From Mucilaginibacter aquariorum (GTDB lineage Bacteria > Bacteroidota > Bacteroidia > Sphingobacteriales > Sphingobacteriaceae): 64,000 nucleotides of DNA. The number at the start of each line of letters is the position of its first letter. The first letter of the stretch is position 1. The position numbers were made by a program, and so were the translations under genes. Positions 20,488 to 29,053 of this stretch are shown here, one piece after another. The stretch is taken from positions 2,170,001 through 2,234,000 of the forward strand of contig NZ_JANHOH010000001.1 of the NCBI RefSeq assembly GCF_024498135.1. The letters are read 5' to 3'. The notes under the pieces were generated by a model. That model saw nothing but the letters and a program-made list of their open reading frames with translations. It did no database searches and was not told the origin of the DNA.

Positions 20488-20958
20488 AAGTTAAAAAGAG
20501 ATGACGGTGATTTACAGGATTCTTTCTTTTCTTCCCCGTCGGCAAAGCAGCTTCGGGCGAAAGCGGGCAGAACATGGTGGGCTTGTGCGTGGCAGGGGCA
20601 TAGGAAATTTTGCAGAAGCGAGGGGCAGGAGCGAGCGAAGTGGGGCAAAAGATTCCAGCCCGTGGTTCTGCCCGGTTTGCAGGGCAAAGGCCCTGTGCGG
20701 CAAAGAAGCCTTTTTGCCGACTTGATTTTTTGTTACTTTTTGATCAAGCAATACGGCGAAGCCCTCTTGAGTACCTTAAAAAAACAAACAACAACGAAAA
20801 ACGTAAAAGCCTTCCGCGGCGAATGAGCGGGCCAATGTTTAGCGCACACTTAGCATAAGAAATGCCGAAATAAATTCGACATGATGGTTAACTTACGTTT
20901 CTCATCATAAATGACAATACTATAGAGAGATTTGCCCACCCCTTCATTCCCAATAATG

Positions 20959-20998
20959 TAATTTATTTGCACATTTGCATATCTGCATATTTGCAGAT
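20959..20998 (-). repeat. Repeat T, right half
   Basis: TTTGCACATTTGCATATCTG and following ATATTTGCAGATTA are inverted relative to the half copy at 20263 and resemble the right arm of the copy at 2181. Confidence 0.65.
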
Positions 20999-21006
20999 TA
21001 ATTAAT

Positions 21007-21921
21007 ATGCACAGTCACGACCACTCCCATCATCACCACGATCATGCCCCAAAGATAGACCATCTGAACAGTGCCTTTATATGGGGTATAGTGCTCAACT
21101 CTGCTTTTGTTATTATTGAAGTGATAGCCGGGTTGATCAGCGGATCGTTATCCTTACTAACCGATGCCGGGCATAACCTGAGCGATGTTGCCTCTTTAGC
21201 ACTCGCCTTACTGGCCTTTAAACTGGCCAAGGCAAAATCAAATAAAGATTATACTTACGGTTATAAACGTTCAACCATTATCGTGTCGTTTTTTAACGCC
21301 ATGATATTGATTGTAGCGGTGGGCTTTATTGTTTACGAAGCCATAATGCGTTTTATGCACCCCGAGCCTATTGCCGGTGGTACGGTTGCCTGGGTGGCAT
21401 TCGCGGGTATTGCCATTAACGGGTTTACAGCATGGCTATTTGTTAAAGATAAAGACAGCGACCTTAACGTAAAAGGCGCTTATCTGCATATGGCGGTTGA
21501 TGCCATTGTATCGTTGGGCGTGGTAATATCGGGTATCATCATTTACTTTACGCATTTGGTATGGATAGACAGCGCAGTAAGTATCATCATAGGTATAGTA
21601 ATATTAACCGGCACCTGGAACTTGCTTAAAGATAGCCTGCGACTGGAGATGGACGGCGTACCAAAAGAGATGGACCTTAAAAAAATAAAGGCCGAACTGA
21701 TGAAAGCTGATGGCGTGGTAGATATTCACCACATGCACGTTTGGGCCCTAAGCACTACCGAAAATGCCCTTACTGCCCACCTTGTTGTAAAGCCCGAAAA
21801 CATCGCCCAGTTTGATGATATTAAACATGATCTGCGGCACCGGCTGGAACATTTGTCCATCAGCCACAGCACTTTTGAGCCCGAATTTAGCAATGAGAAA
21901 TGTGAGCAGCCGGATTGTTAG
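21007..21921 (+). CDS. Cation diffusion facilitator family metal exporter
   Basis: 304 residues. A His-rich N-terminus (MHSHDHSHHHHDHAPK) precedes six membrane helices; the transport-site motif DAGHNLSD is in helix 2 (D53, H56-D60) and HMAVDAIVS is in helix 5. The cytoplasmic C-terminal domain (about 205-304) has GVVDIHHMHVWALS. This is the Zn/Co/Cd CzcD-type arrangement, exporting divalent metal by proton antiport at the inner membrane. The C-terminus ends CEQPDC, which could bind metal. The next gene starts 12 bp after this stop and also has cysteine pairs. Confidence 0.95.
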   Translation: MHSHDHSHHHHDHAPKIDHLNSAFIWGIVLNSAFVIIEVIAGLISGSLSLLTDAGHNLSDVASLALALLAFKLAKAKSNKDYTYGYKRSTIIVSFFNAMILIVAVGFIVYEAIMRFMHPEPIAGGTVAWVAFAGIAINGFTAWLFVKDKDSDLNVKGAYLHMAVDAIVSLGVVISGIIIYFTHLVWIDSAVSIIIGIVILTGTWNLLKDSLRLEMDGVPKEMDLKKIKAELMKADGVVDIHHMHVWALSTTENALTAHLVVKPENIAQFDDIKHDLRHRLEHLSISHSTFEPEFSNEKCEQPDC

Positions 21922-21932
21922 ATAAATTAACC

Positions 21933-22181
21933 ATGAAAGGGAAAATTGCTTTTTTAGTTCTATTAATTTTAGCTGTTACAGCATTTATTCATTATTTCCT
22001 GTTAGTTACAAAACCACTTTGTGAGCCTTGTTTAAAAGGTACATACTGCCCTCCATGTGTAAATCCAAATCAAAAATCAATTATTGTAGTTGGTGCCATT
22101 GTTATTCTTTTAATTATTTTTAAAATTATAAAATTAGCATATAAAAGAATCAAACCCTATGAACACAACCAACCGACGTAA
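21933..22181 (+). CDS. Small two-helix membrane protein with CxxC pairs
   Basis: 82 residues from ATG 21933, 12 bp after the CDF stop. Helix 1 spans about 5-25 and helix 2 about 50-68; the 24-residue loop between them carries CEPC (30-33) and CPPC (39-42), a possible metal or thiol site. A TTG at 21915 would add six residues inside the previous gene and is less likely. I do not recognise a family. Codon use is A/T-richer than its neighbours. Its position suggests it is co-transcribed with the metal exporter, but a functional link is inference. The next gene starts inside its last 23 bp. Confidence 0.7.
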   Translation: MKGKIAFLVLLILAVTAFIHYFLLVTKPLCEPCLKGTYCPPCVNPNQKSIIVVGAIVILLIIFKIIKLAYKRIKPYEHNQPT

Positions 22182-22581
22182 ATTTATAGCAACCGCAGCT
22201 ACCGTTGCCGCAGGCACCATGGTTGCATCGGCAATGCCATCAATCGTAAAACCTACTACTATGATAAATAGATATCCAATTGTACACCACGCGCTTTTTT
22301 GGTTAAAAAACCCCGGTTCGAAAGAAGATCGTGATAAACTGGTAGCCGGCGTAAAATCGCTTGGTAAAATAGAAACCGTAAAAGAACTGCATGTAGGCAT
22401 TGTAGCCAGCACCGAAAAACGCGATGTGGTTGATAACAGCTGGGGCGTATCCGAAGTAATGTTCTTCGCAGATTTGGCCGGTCAAGCGGCGTATCAAACT
22501 CATCCCATTCACCAGGAATTCATCAAAAACCATAGCCACCTCTGGGAAAAGGTTATTGTTTATGATGCGATAGATGCGTAA
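22159..22581 (+). CDS. Dabb (stress-responsive alpha/beta barrel) protein with Tat-like signal
   Basis: 140 residues. The N-terminus has [20 protein letters not shown], a twin-arginine-type signal with hydrophobic core and AxA region, so export is likely. Residues about 40-140 form a Dabb domain: [50 protein letters not shown] and a C-terminal WEKVIVYD strand. Dabb domains are small dimeric barrels with varied or unknown roles. It overlaps the previous frame by 23 bp. The repeat at 22597 follows. Confidence 0.87.
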   Translation: MNTTNRRKFIATAATVAAGTMVASAMPSIVKPTTMINRYPIVHHALFWLKNPGSKEDRDKLVAGVKSLGKIETVKELHVGIVASTEKRDVVDNSWGVSEVMFFADLAGQAAYQTHPIHQEFIKNHSHLWEKVIVYDAIDA

Positions 22582-22596
22582 TCTATCACTGCCAGT

Positions 22597-22658
22597 GTCA
22601 TGGTGAGCCTGTAGAACCATTAGCAAAGCGCATAAGTTCTCGACAAGCTCACACTGAC
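22597..22658. repeat. GTCAT...TGAC palindromic element (short variant)
   Basis: GTCATGGTGAGCCTGTAGAA pairs imperfectly with TTCTCGACAAGCTCACACTGAC. It has the same plan as the other GTCAT-ended elements, with a different internal sequence, and follows the Dabb gene. Confidence 0.6.
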
Positions 22659-22767
22659 ATACATAATCAGTGATCTTGTTTTTTTATCAGGATTACTTAA
22701 AAAGTTTATCCAAACCAAACCTATTATTCAACAGTTAATAAATGCATTAACCAACACCAATAATAGT

Positions 22768-23493
22768 ATGAAAGTTAAACATGTAGTAAAAGGCTTTTTA
22801 CTGGCAGCCATTTTTATTAGCTTAAGCGTTACATCATTTTCAGTACAAGCAAAAAATGGCCTTGTTAAGCATAAAACAAACTATGCCGCTCCGGCAGTTG
22901 CCGGCTGGTATTTCAGGGCTGTTAGCGGCTACCCCGCTGCCATATCTTTTGAACCTGTAGTACTATTTAAAAATGGCGAATATTTTGAGGTGGGCGATGA
23001 ACCGCTTGAGCTGCTCAATGTACAGGCATCTAAAAGCTCCCGACCGCTCGCCTGGGGCAAGTGGCGCAAAACCGGTTCAACTTTTTACCTTACAAATAAC
23101 AAAGGGAAAACATACGATTACCAACTAAACTCTGGTAACTGGTTCCCGGCCTACGCTTATTCGCCCGCTATCAAACTAAAGCAAGCCTACGAAAAGGTAA
23201 GCGGCGGCGATTATGGCAACGGCACCAATGCGCTTGTCATAAAAAAATTAACCTTTGTAGATGCCACACATTTTACCGAAGGCGCAAATGGCGGCATCAC
23301 AACAGCCAGTGCAAAAGCCTGGAAAAAAACCAGCAATGCAGGTACCTACCGCATATACGGCAATACTATCGAACTAACATACGGTAACAAAGTGGTAAAA
23401 AAATCATTCGCCATTGGTGCCGAGGGTTCCCCCGCGCACCCATCAAGCTCCATCATCTTTATTGGGGGCGATGCATTTACCGATACAGAATAA
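22768..23493 (+). CDS. Secreted protein of unknown function
   Basis: 241 residues with a signal peptide (MKVKHVVKGFLLAAIFISLSVTSFSVQAK). The mature part shows two similar segments in which a W-K/R stretch is followed by a glycine-containing beta hairpin: WGKWRKTGSTFYLTNNKGK near 97 and WKKTSNAGTYRIYGNTIEL near 190, each after a region with a Phe-Glu-rich strand. This suggests a duplicated beta-barrel or lipocalin-like fold, which is inference. Preceded by a long A-rich leader and followed by a strong terminator, so it is a single-gene unit. No family recognised. Confidence 0.75.
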   Translation: MKVKHVVKGFLLAAIFISLSVTSFSVQAKNGLVKHKTNYAAPAVAGWYFRAVSGYPAAISFEPVVLFKNGEYFEVGDEPLELLNVQASKSSRPLAWGKWRKTGSTFYLTNNKGKTYDYQLNSGNWFPAYAYSPAIKLKQAYEKVSGGDYGNGTNALVIKKLTFVDATHFTEGANGGITTASAKAWKKTSNAGTYRIYGNTIELTYGNKVVKKSFAIGAEGSPAHPSSSIIFIGGDAFTDTE

Positions 23494-23498
23494 CAAAC

Positions 23499-23530
23499 AA
23501 AGCCCCGATAGATAACCTACCGGGGCTTTA
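23499..23530. terminator. Terminator between the secreted protein gene and DUF5606
   Basis: AAAGCCCCG and CGGGGCTTTA form a perfect 9-bp stem around a short loop with A and T flanks; it can serve both converging genes. Confidence 0.85.
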
Positions 23531-23549
23531 ATATTATCAGCAGAATTGC

Positions 23550-24047
23550 TTACGCTTTTTTAGCAGGTGCTTTTTTTGCTTTTGCTTTTGGGGCTTCGGC
23601 AACAGGCGCTTCTTCTTTTTCAGGTTCGGCAGCAGGCGCTTCATCTGCAACAGGGGCCGCAGGGGCTTCTTCGCTAAACAAAGGCATATCCTTTAGGATA
23701 TGAAACCAGCTGATTATCTTTTTAATATCTGATGAATAAACTTTCTCCTCATCGTGATCGGCAGCAACGGTGTAGAAAAACTCGCGAAGTTTTTTGCCGT
23801 CATCCTTAACAGCCGGTACGCTTGCGGCATCTTTCATGCGGCCAAATACGTCGGTTAGTTTAATATCATCCTCAAGTCCGAAAATGGTTATCTCGTTCAA
23901 GGCGGCCAATTTAGCGGTAGATAAGTTTGCTATCAGTTTAGTTTTTTGCGCATCAAGGCTTTCTAAAACATAACCGGTTTTGTTTTGCGCAAGTGCACGC
24001 CATAAACCCGGTTTGCCCGATACCGCAACAATTCCCTGTAAATTCAT
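23550..24047 (-). CDS. DUF5606 protein
   Basis: 165 residues. The N-terminus MNLQGIVAVSGKPGLWRAL and LNEITIFGLEDDIKLTDVF are the hallmark of this Bacteroidota-specific family. Residues 1-125 are the conserved domain; the last 40 are a low-complexity Ala/Pro/Glu/Lys tail (AAEPEKEEAPVAEAPKAKAK) like a histone-type or linker tail. It begins 3 bp after the cyclophilin gene stop, so the two form an operon. Function unknown; probably cytoplasmic. Confidence 0.87.
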   Translation of the reverse strand: MNLQGIVAVSGKPGLWRALAQNKTGYVLESLDAQKTKLIANLSTAKLAALNEITIFGLEDDIKLTDVFGRMKDAASVPAVKDDGKKLREFFYTVAADHDEEKVYSSDIKKIISWFHILKDMPLFSEEAPAAPVADEAPAAEPEKEEAPVAEAPKAKAKKAPAKKA

Positions 24048-24050
24048 ATA

Positions 24051-24488
24051 TTATTCTTCTATTATCTCTATTCCTAAAATTTTATCGCCCTGGCGTATAT
24101 CATCAACCACGTCAACATTTTCAACAACCTTACCAAATACGGTATGATTACGGTCTAAATGCGCGGTATTATCGCGGCTGTGGCAGATAAAAAATTGTGA
24201 GCTACCTGTGTTACGGCCCGCATGTGCCATTGAAAGTACACCACGATCGTGGTATTGGTTTTCGCCGGTTAGTTCGCAGTCGATACGTGTACCGGAACCA
24301 CCTGCACCTGTACCTGTTGGATCGCCACCTTGTACCACAAAATTAGGGATAACACGGTGAAACGTTACGTTATCGTAAAAACCTGTTTTAGCCAAGTTTA
24401 AAAAGTTAGCTACAGTATTAGGTGCATCTTTATCGTAAAATTGAACGGTCATGTCACCTTTTTCGGTTTTAATAATTGCTTTGCTCAT
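24051..24488 (-). CDS. Cyclophilin-type peptidyl-prolyl cis-trans isomerase
   Basis: 145 residues, no signal peptide, so cytoplasmic. Cyclophilin signatures: YDNVTFHRVIPNFVVQGGD (catalytic Arg in FHR), GTGAGGSG, NTGSSQFFI and the C-terminal HTVFGKVVENVDVVD. It speeds proline isomerisation during protein folding. First gene of a two-gene unit with DUF5606. Confidence 0.95.
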   Translation of the reverse strand: MSKAIIKTEKGDMTVQFYDKDAPNTVANFLNLAKTGFYDNVTFHRVIPNFVVQGGDPTGTGAGGSGTRIDCELTGENQYHDRGVLSMAHAGRNTGSSQFFICHSRDNTAHLDRNHTVFGKVVENVDVVDDIRQGDKILGIEIIEE

Positions 24489-24632
24489 TGTTTTAATTTT
24501 TAAACAGGTGGCAAAGGTAATAAATTGAGGCGAAAGGGGAAAGTGGTGATTAGAGATTGGTGGTTAGATGTTTGTCACTTTTATAATATAGAGTGTAGGG
24601 TATTCAACGTTCCTCACGTTTTTAACCTTTTG

Positions 24633-24713
24633 GGCATTGCCTTCGGTCGGGCTGTATGCTCATATTGCACAGGCCTTAACCACAGGCCGGTATCCGCGGC
24701 CATCCCTAACGCA
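24633..24713 (+). repeat. 84-bp conserved element, copy 3 (diverged)
   Basis: Shares with copies 1 and 2 the start GGC(A/G)TTGCCT, the words GGGCT, GCTCATA, GCACAGGC, GGCCGGTATCCG and the end ATCCCTAACGCA; three single-base gaps explain its 81-bp length. It lies in the gap upstream of the gene at 24784. Confidence 0.7.
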
Positions 24714-24765
24714 AAAATATCATATGGCTATTTGTTGCGATATAATACCATTTCCAATTAATCGT

Positions 24766-24773
24766 TACATTTG
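24766..24773 (+). promoter_or_regulatory. Bacteroidota -7 promoter box TACATTTG
   Basis: An exact TAnnTTTG box ends 10 bp before the ATG at 24784. No clear -33 TTTG is at the usual distance. It implies a very short leader. Confidence 0.45.
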
Positions 24774-24783
24774 GTAGCATCCA

Positions 24784-26046
24784 ATGAATATTTTAAAAAG
24801 ACACCTTTTAGTTTTTATACTTCTGCTTCTACCTCTCCTCACAAGAGCAGCATCGATTCTCATCCCCATGGATGACGAACAGAAGGACCATCTAAAATCA
24901 TACGGCATTGCTTTTTGGACATTGAAGAACGGTGAAACGGTAGACTGGCTGCTCAACTATCGTGGCGGTAGCTTTATGATGAAGTACGATAAAAAGCTGG
25001 AGGATGAGTGCAAGATCCGTGGGGTTAGCTATCAGGTTTTGCCCGATGCCAAGGTAAACGAAATAATTAATGAGGTAAGCGATCCTTCTGTTAATATGGA
25101 TATTGTTAAACTGGAGAAGGCGCCTAAAATGGCAGTGTATTCGCCCAAAAATAAACTACCCTGGGATGATGCCGTTACCCTGGTTTTAAAATATGCCGAG
25201 ATCCCTTATGATGTTATTTACGATGAGGAAGTGATACGTGGCGACCTGCCAAAATACGATTGGCTGCACATGCACCACGAGGATTTTACAGGGCAGTTCA
25301 GCAAATTTTACGCTTACCGTTATACGCAATGGTATATTGATGATGTAAAAGGCCAGCAAGCTATGGCCACTAAATTGGGCTTTAAAAAAGTTTCGCAAAT
25401 GAAACTGGCGGTGGCGCAGCACATTCGCGATTTTTGCGCCGGGGGCGGTTTCCTGTTTGCTATGTGCAGCGGTACCGATACCTTTGATATTGCCCTGGCA
25501 GCTTCCAATACCGATATTGTAGAAAGCATGTTTGATGGTGACCCTGCCGACCCGGATGCGCAATCAAAACTTGACTTTACACAAACTTTCGCTTTTCAGA
25601 ATTTCACGCTTGATCAAAACCCAACATCGCACCAGTTTAGCAATATTGATGTTACGCCGGTGCGGCAGGTAGAACGCAGCCGCGACTTTTTCACCCTGTT
25701 TGATTTCTCGGCTAAGTGGGATGTGGTGCCCAGTATGCTTACACAAGATCATGATAAAGTGATAAAAGGGTTTATGGGCCTTACAACCGCTTATAACAAA
25801 AGCAAGTTAAAGCCCGGTGTTACCATAATGGGCGAAATGAAAACCGCCAACGAAGCCCGCTATATACACGGCGAATTTGGCAAAGGCCAATGGACTTTTT
25901 ATGGCGGCCATGACCCGGAAGATTACCAGCACGCCGTAGGCGACCCGCCAACCGATCTTAAGCTGCACCCCAACTCGCCCGGGTACAGGTTAATATTAAA
26001 CAATGTATTATTCCCGGCAGCTAAAAAGAAGAAACAGAAAACGTAA
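24784..26046 (+). CDS. Secreted protein of the 'asparagine synthetase B'-labelled Bacteroidota family
   Basis: 420 residues with a signal peptide (MNILKRHLLVFILLLLPLLTRA). I recall this family being labelled asparagine synthetase B in Bacteroidota genomes, but no Ntn-type N-terminal Cys and no PP-loop ATP site is visible. Instead there are SPKNKLPWDDAVTLVLKYAEIPYDVIYD, HMHHEDFTGQ, and GGGFLFAMCSGTDTFD (C228), resembling a class-I glutamine-amidotransferase/ThuA-like Rossmann fold with a Cys at a nucleophile-elbow position. The C-terminus ends in a lysine-rich tail. Periplasmic location is expected; substrate unknown. Convergent with the porin gene, with a hairpin between. Confidence 0.75.
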   Translation: MNILKRHLLVFILLLLPLLTRAASILIPMDDEQKDHLKSYGIAFWTLKNGETVDWLLNYRGGSFMMKYDKKLEDECKIRGVSYQVLPDAKVNEIINEVSDPSVNMDIVKLEKAPKMAVYSPKNKLPWDDAVTLVLKYAEIPYDVIYDEEVIRGDLPKYDWLHMHHEDFTGQFSKFYAYRYTQWYIDDVKGQQAMATKLGFKKVSQMKLAVAQHIRDFCAGGGFLFAMCSGTDTFDIALAASNTDIVESMFDGDPADPDAQSKLDFTQTFAFQNFTLDQNPTSHQFSNIDVTPVRQVERSRDFFTLFDFSAKWDVVPSMLTQDHDKVIKGFMGLTTAYNKSKLKPGVTIMGEMKTANEARYIHGEFGKGQWTFYGGHDPEDYQHAVGDPPTDLKLHPNSPGYRLILNNVLFPAAKKKKQKT

Positions 26047-26060
26047 GTCTTGTTTCGAAA

Positions 26061-26107
26061 GAGGTGCGGAGAGCGGGGTGTTAAGAGGTGTGCAAATTCC
26101 GCACCTC
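26061..26107. repeat. Hairpin-forming repeat between convergent genes
   Basis: GAGGTGCGGA at 26061 pairs with TCCGCACCTC at 26098; GAGGTGTG and CACACC nearby add partial pairing. It lies between two stops and may end both transcripts. Confidence 0.6.
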
Positions 26108-26132
26108 ACTCCTCACACCGGCAATTTTAGAA

Positions 26133-28238
26133 TTAATTATAGAACGTCCACGCTACACCAAACTTTATCATTTTATCCATTTGCGGGTATCGGTTTACGG
26201 TGTAGAAACCATTGCTAAAAAGCCCCTGGTTTACATAATCGTACTGAATAAAAAGATTGGTACGCTGCAAGGTAGCTTTAAAAAATACAGTTGCTATAGG
26301 GTATGAAGTAAAGGTAACATCGGGGCCGTTGTAAAACTGACCCAACCCCACCGCGTACGATGGCGCCAGATATGCGGTATTATAACGCACACTAAACCCA
26401 AACTGCGAGTTTAACACATCAAATAAGGTTGCACCATAATACAAGCTGCTATAGGTATAAACCTCGGGCGTACGCAAAAGATTGGCGTTATCTGTTTTTT
26501 GGTAAACCACATAATTATCAAAATGCAACTTACGCCATTGCAGGTTTTTACCCAGGCTTACCTTAAGCAAATTTATTGATGGGTTATATTGTTTTGGCGT
26601 AGCATCAATACCCCCCGGTTGGGCGGCGAAATACAGGTAATCAGTTATCAGGAAGTATTCGGCTTTCAGGTCAACCTGCAACAGATCGTTTATATAATTA
26701 AAAGATAGGTTGGTGGTTTTTTGATTGCTAAAACTATTGTTAAAGATATAATGGTTTGATACCCAGTTGGTATATACCAGCCCCGGCGAACTGCTTTGCA
26801 GGTAAGCCCCTAAAATGATCTTGCCTGCTTTTTTGCCGCCTGCAAGGGTAAGTTTGGCATCGTACAGCAAATCGCCAAAATTGCGGCCCTGCACTATTTG
26901 CCGTATATCAGCATCCAGTATTATCCTGTCGCTAAATTTATAGCCAAGCCTGGCCTTTAAGGTAATATTCTGAAAAGTTTCGCCCTGCACTTTAGATGGC
27001 CGCATAGCTTTCTGGCCAAACTCGTTTATAAGGGTATCGGATACAAACTGGCTCGTTTTATAAAAGTCATGTATCAGCCCCAGATCAAGCTTAAGCTCGT
27101 TCTTCACCATTTTTAACGATTTCCCTCTCAGGTAAAAGCTGTACGAAAATTCGTTCTGCAGGTGTAAAACATTCAGTGAATCCCTTGACCGGCCGGCGCT
27201 GAAATAGTAATCGGGGAATACTCTATAATTATCTAAACCGTTTTGCAAATAATTGTATTTACGCTGGTTATAATAAAATGTATAAGCCACGCGCTGGGTA
27301 GGCAGTACGTTATTATTGCCAGCCTTACCTTTGTTAAGGCTATCTATATGGCCGATGTAATAAAACTGTTTAACGTAAAGCCCTGTACTTTTCCAGTTAG
27401 TAAAACTGCCCGGCAGGCGCACGGGCTCACCCGTTTTATCAAAAGATGAGAACCTGCTTTTAAAGATAGTATCCTTTAAAATAGACCCCGTTTCGGGCGC
27501 TTTAAGATTATTAAATAACACATTAGCCAACAAGTTATAACGCTTATTAACACTATGATACCAGGTGAATACCCCTGCCGTAAAATCACTTACATTTTGG
27601 CCCAATATGCCGTTAGTACTGTAATACCCTCTTGACCCGTTAAAATTTAGCATGAAGCCAACATTCCAGTTGGGTTTAATATTTTGCGTGTGCAGGGTTT
27701 TAAAAAGCTGCTCTTTAGAACCGCCAAGGGAGCTAAATAAGGATAATAGCGTATATGGTGCCCGTGCATTAAAATAATTTATATCCTGCGGGTTTATCAT
27801 GTATGCATCCAGCGCATGCAGGCCCTCATCAAATCCAATTGTTTTACGGGGATTAAATAACAGGTCGCGCTGCGAAACACCGGGATAACCCAAACTTATT
27901 TTAGGGTTACGGGGCTGATTAAGCGGACTATAATTTTCAAAATTCACCAAACCGGTATCCAGGGGGAATAATTGAATACTATCGGCAAGTAAGCGTTCGC
28001 TGGTAACCTTTATAAACTTTGATGTAAATACTATCGAGTCTTTTTTATTTTCTTCGCGCTTACGTATCGAATCTATATTTTGCGATTCGCCCCTTCTTAC
28101 ATTCTTAGATGTATCGCGCGAATAAACAGGCTCTCTTGAATTTTGCCCCGGGTAACCGGGATTTCTTATTTGCGCAAAAACGCCCTGCACCGATGCGCAG
28201 ATCAATAAAATAAGTAAATATTTAAGCTTATTCGCCAT
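26133..28238 (-). CDS. Putative outer-membrane porin (Porin_10 type)
   Basis: 701 residues: signal peptide (ends GVFAQ at 23), a charged linker (to about 90), then a large barrel. Segments typical of Bacteroidota 'putative porin' proteins are PRKTIGFDEGLHALDAYMIN, LGGSKEQLFKTLHTQNIKPN, GSRGYYSTNGILGQN, and a C-terminal strand ending FGVAWTFYN. The start ATG shares one base with the punA stop (TAATG), so translation is probably coupled and the gene is third in an lpxK-punA-porin unit. Substrate unknown; inserted in the outer membrane. Confidence 0.87.
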   Translation of the reverse strand: MANKLKYLLILLICASVQGVFAQIRNPGYPGQNSREPVYSRDTSKNVRRGESQNIDSIRKREENKKDSIVFTSKFIKVTSERLLADSIQLFPLDTGLVNFENYSPLNQPRNPKISLGYPGVSQRDLLFNPRKTIGFDEGLHALDAYMINPQDINYFNARAPYTLLSLFSSLGGSKEQLFKTLHTQNIKPNWNVGFMLNFNGSRGYYSTNGILGQNVSDFTAGVFTWYHSVNKRYNLLANVLFNNLKAPETGSILKDTIFKSRFSSFDKTGEPVRLPGSFTNWKSTGLYVKQFYYIGHIDSLNKGKAGNNNVLPTQRVAYTFYYNQRKYNYLQNGLDNYRVFPDYYFSAGRSRDSLNVLHLQNEFSYSFYLRGKSLKMVKNELKLDLGLIHDFYKTSQFVSDTLINEFGQKAMRPSKVQGETFQNITLKARLGYKFSDRIILDADIRQIVQGRNFGDLLYDAKLTLAGGKKAGKIILGAYLQSSSPGLVYTNWVSNHYIFNNSFSNQKTTNLSFNYINDLLQVDLKAEYFLITDYLYFAAQPGGIDATPKQYNPSINLLKVSLGKNLQWRKLHFDNYVVYQKTDNANLLRTPEVYTYSSLYYGATLFDVLNSQFGFSVRYNTAYLAPSYAVGLGQFYNGPDVTFTSYPIATVFFKATLQRTNLFIQYDYVNQGLFSNGFYTVNRYPQMDKMIKFGVAWTFYN

Positions 28239-29053
28239 TAAAGCCCTGCTATTAATTCTTTAAGTATCACGGTTAATTTTGGTTCGGCTTCTCTTGCCAC
28301 TGCCAATATTTCTTCAAGGGATACGGGTTTTAAAACTTCCAGGAAACCTTCGTCAGTAATTACCGATATGGCAAATACAGGCAAGCCCATATGGTTGGCT
28401 ACAATCACTTCGGGCGCGGTGCTCATACCTACAATATCACCACCTATTATGCGCAGATATTTGTATTCGGCACGTGTTTCCAAATTTGGGCCGGTAACCG
28501 CAACATAAACTCCTTTGTGGCAGGTAATATTGTTTGCTTTCGCGATAGCAAGTCCTTTTTCTATCAGGTCGTGTCTGTATGGTTCGCTCATGTCCGGAAA
28601 ACGCGGACCAAGCTCAGCATCGTTACGGCCAACAAGCGGGTTCATGGGCTGAAGATTGATGTGATCTTCAATGATCATCAGGTCGCCCTTTTTAAAATCG
28701 GGATTAAGCGAGCCGCTGGCGTTTGATACAAAAAGTGTTTTTATACCCAGCATTTTCATTACCCTAACCGGGAAAGTGATCTGCTGCATGGTATAGCCTT
28801 CGTAATAGTGCAAACGCCCCTGCATGGCAATTACTTTTTTACCGCCCAGTGTTCCAAATATCAATTTACCGGAATGAAACTCCAGCGTAGACATAGGAAA
28901 ATCAGGAATGTTAGAGTACATTAATTGTTTTTCAACCTCAATCTCGTTAACTAAAGCACCAAGGCCGGTGCCTAATATTATACCTGCTTCGGGCTCAAAA
29001 TCGCCGATGCGTTTTTTTATATAATCAGTTGTGTTCTGTATACTCTCTAACAT
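28238..29053 (-). CDS. punA: Purine-nucleoside phosphorylase
   Basis: 271 residues, trimeric PNP family length. Motifs: GIILGTGLGAL (phosphate site), FHSGKLIFGTLGGKKVIAMQGRLHYYEGY, SNASGSLNPDFKKGDLMII, GVYVAVTGPNLETRAEYK and GGDIVGMSTAPEVIVANHMG. It splits purine nucleosides with phosphate into base and ribose-1-phosphate for salvage. The start overlaps the end of lpxK by 29 bp and the stop overlaps the porin start by one base, so all three are tightly coupled. Confidence 0.95.
   Translation of the reverse strand: MLESIQNTTDYIKKRIGDFEPEAGIILGTGLGALVNEIEVEKQLMYSNIPDFPMSTLEFHSGKLIFGTLGGKKVIAMQGRLHYYEGYTMQQITFPVRVMKMLGIKTLFVSNASGSLNPDFKKGDLMIIEDHINLQPMNPLVGRNDAELGPRFPDMSEPYRHDLIEKGLAIAKANNITCHKGVYVAVTGPNLETRAEYKYLRIIGGDIVGMSTAPEVIVANHMGLPVFAISVITDEGFLEVLKPVSLEEILAVAREAEPKLTVILKELIAGL

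Larger units (their letters stand above)
20250..21006. other. Gene-free composite of nested repeats between rlmH and the CDF gene
   Basis: This 757-bp stretch holds, in order: a half copy of repeat T (20263-20289), the 84-bp element (20297-20380), a GTCAT/ATGAC palindrome (20394-20487), a GC-rich block of about 350 bp (about 20500-20850), and the opposite, inverted half of repeat T (20959-20998). Several frames are open across the GC-rich block in different phases, but none has a family resemblance or a leader, so I do not call genes here. Confidence 0.7.

Noticed and set aside
20410..20858. Overlapping open frames in several phases on both strands
   Set aside because: All lie in GC-rich repeat DNA; high GC lowers stop frequency. 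No motif or leader.
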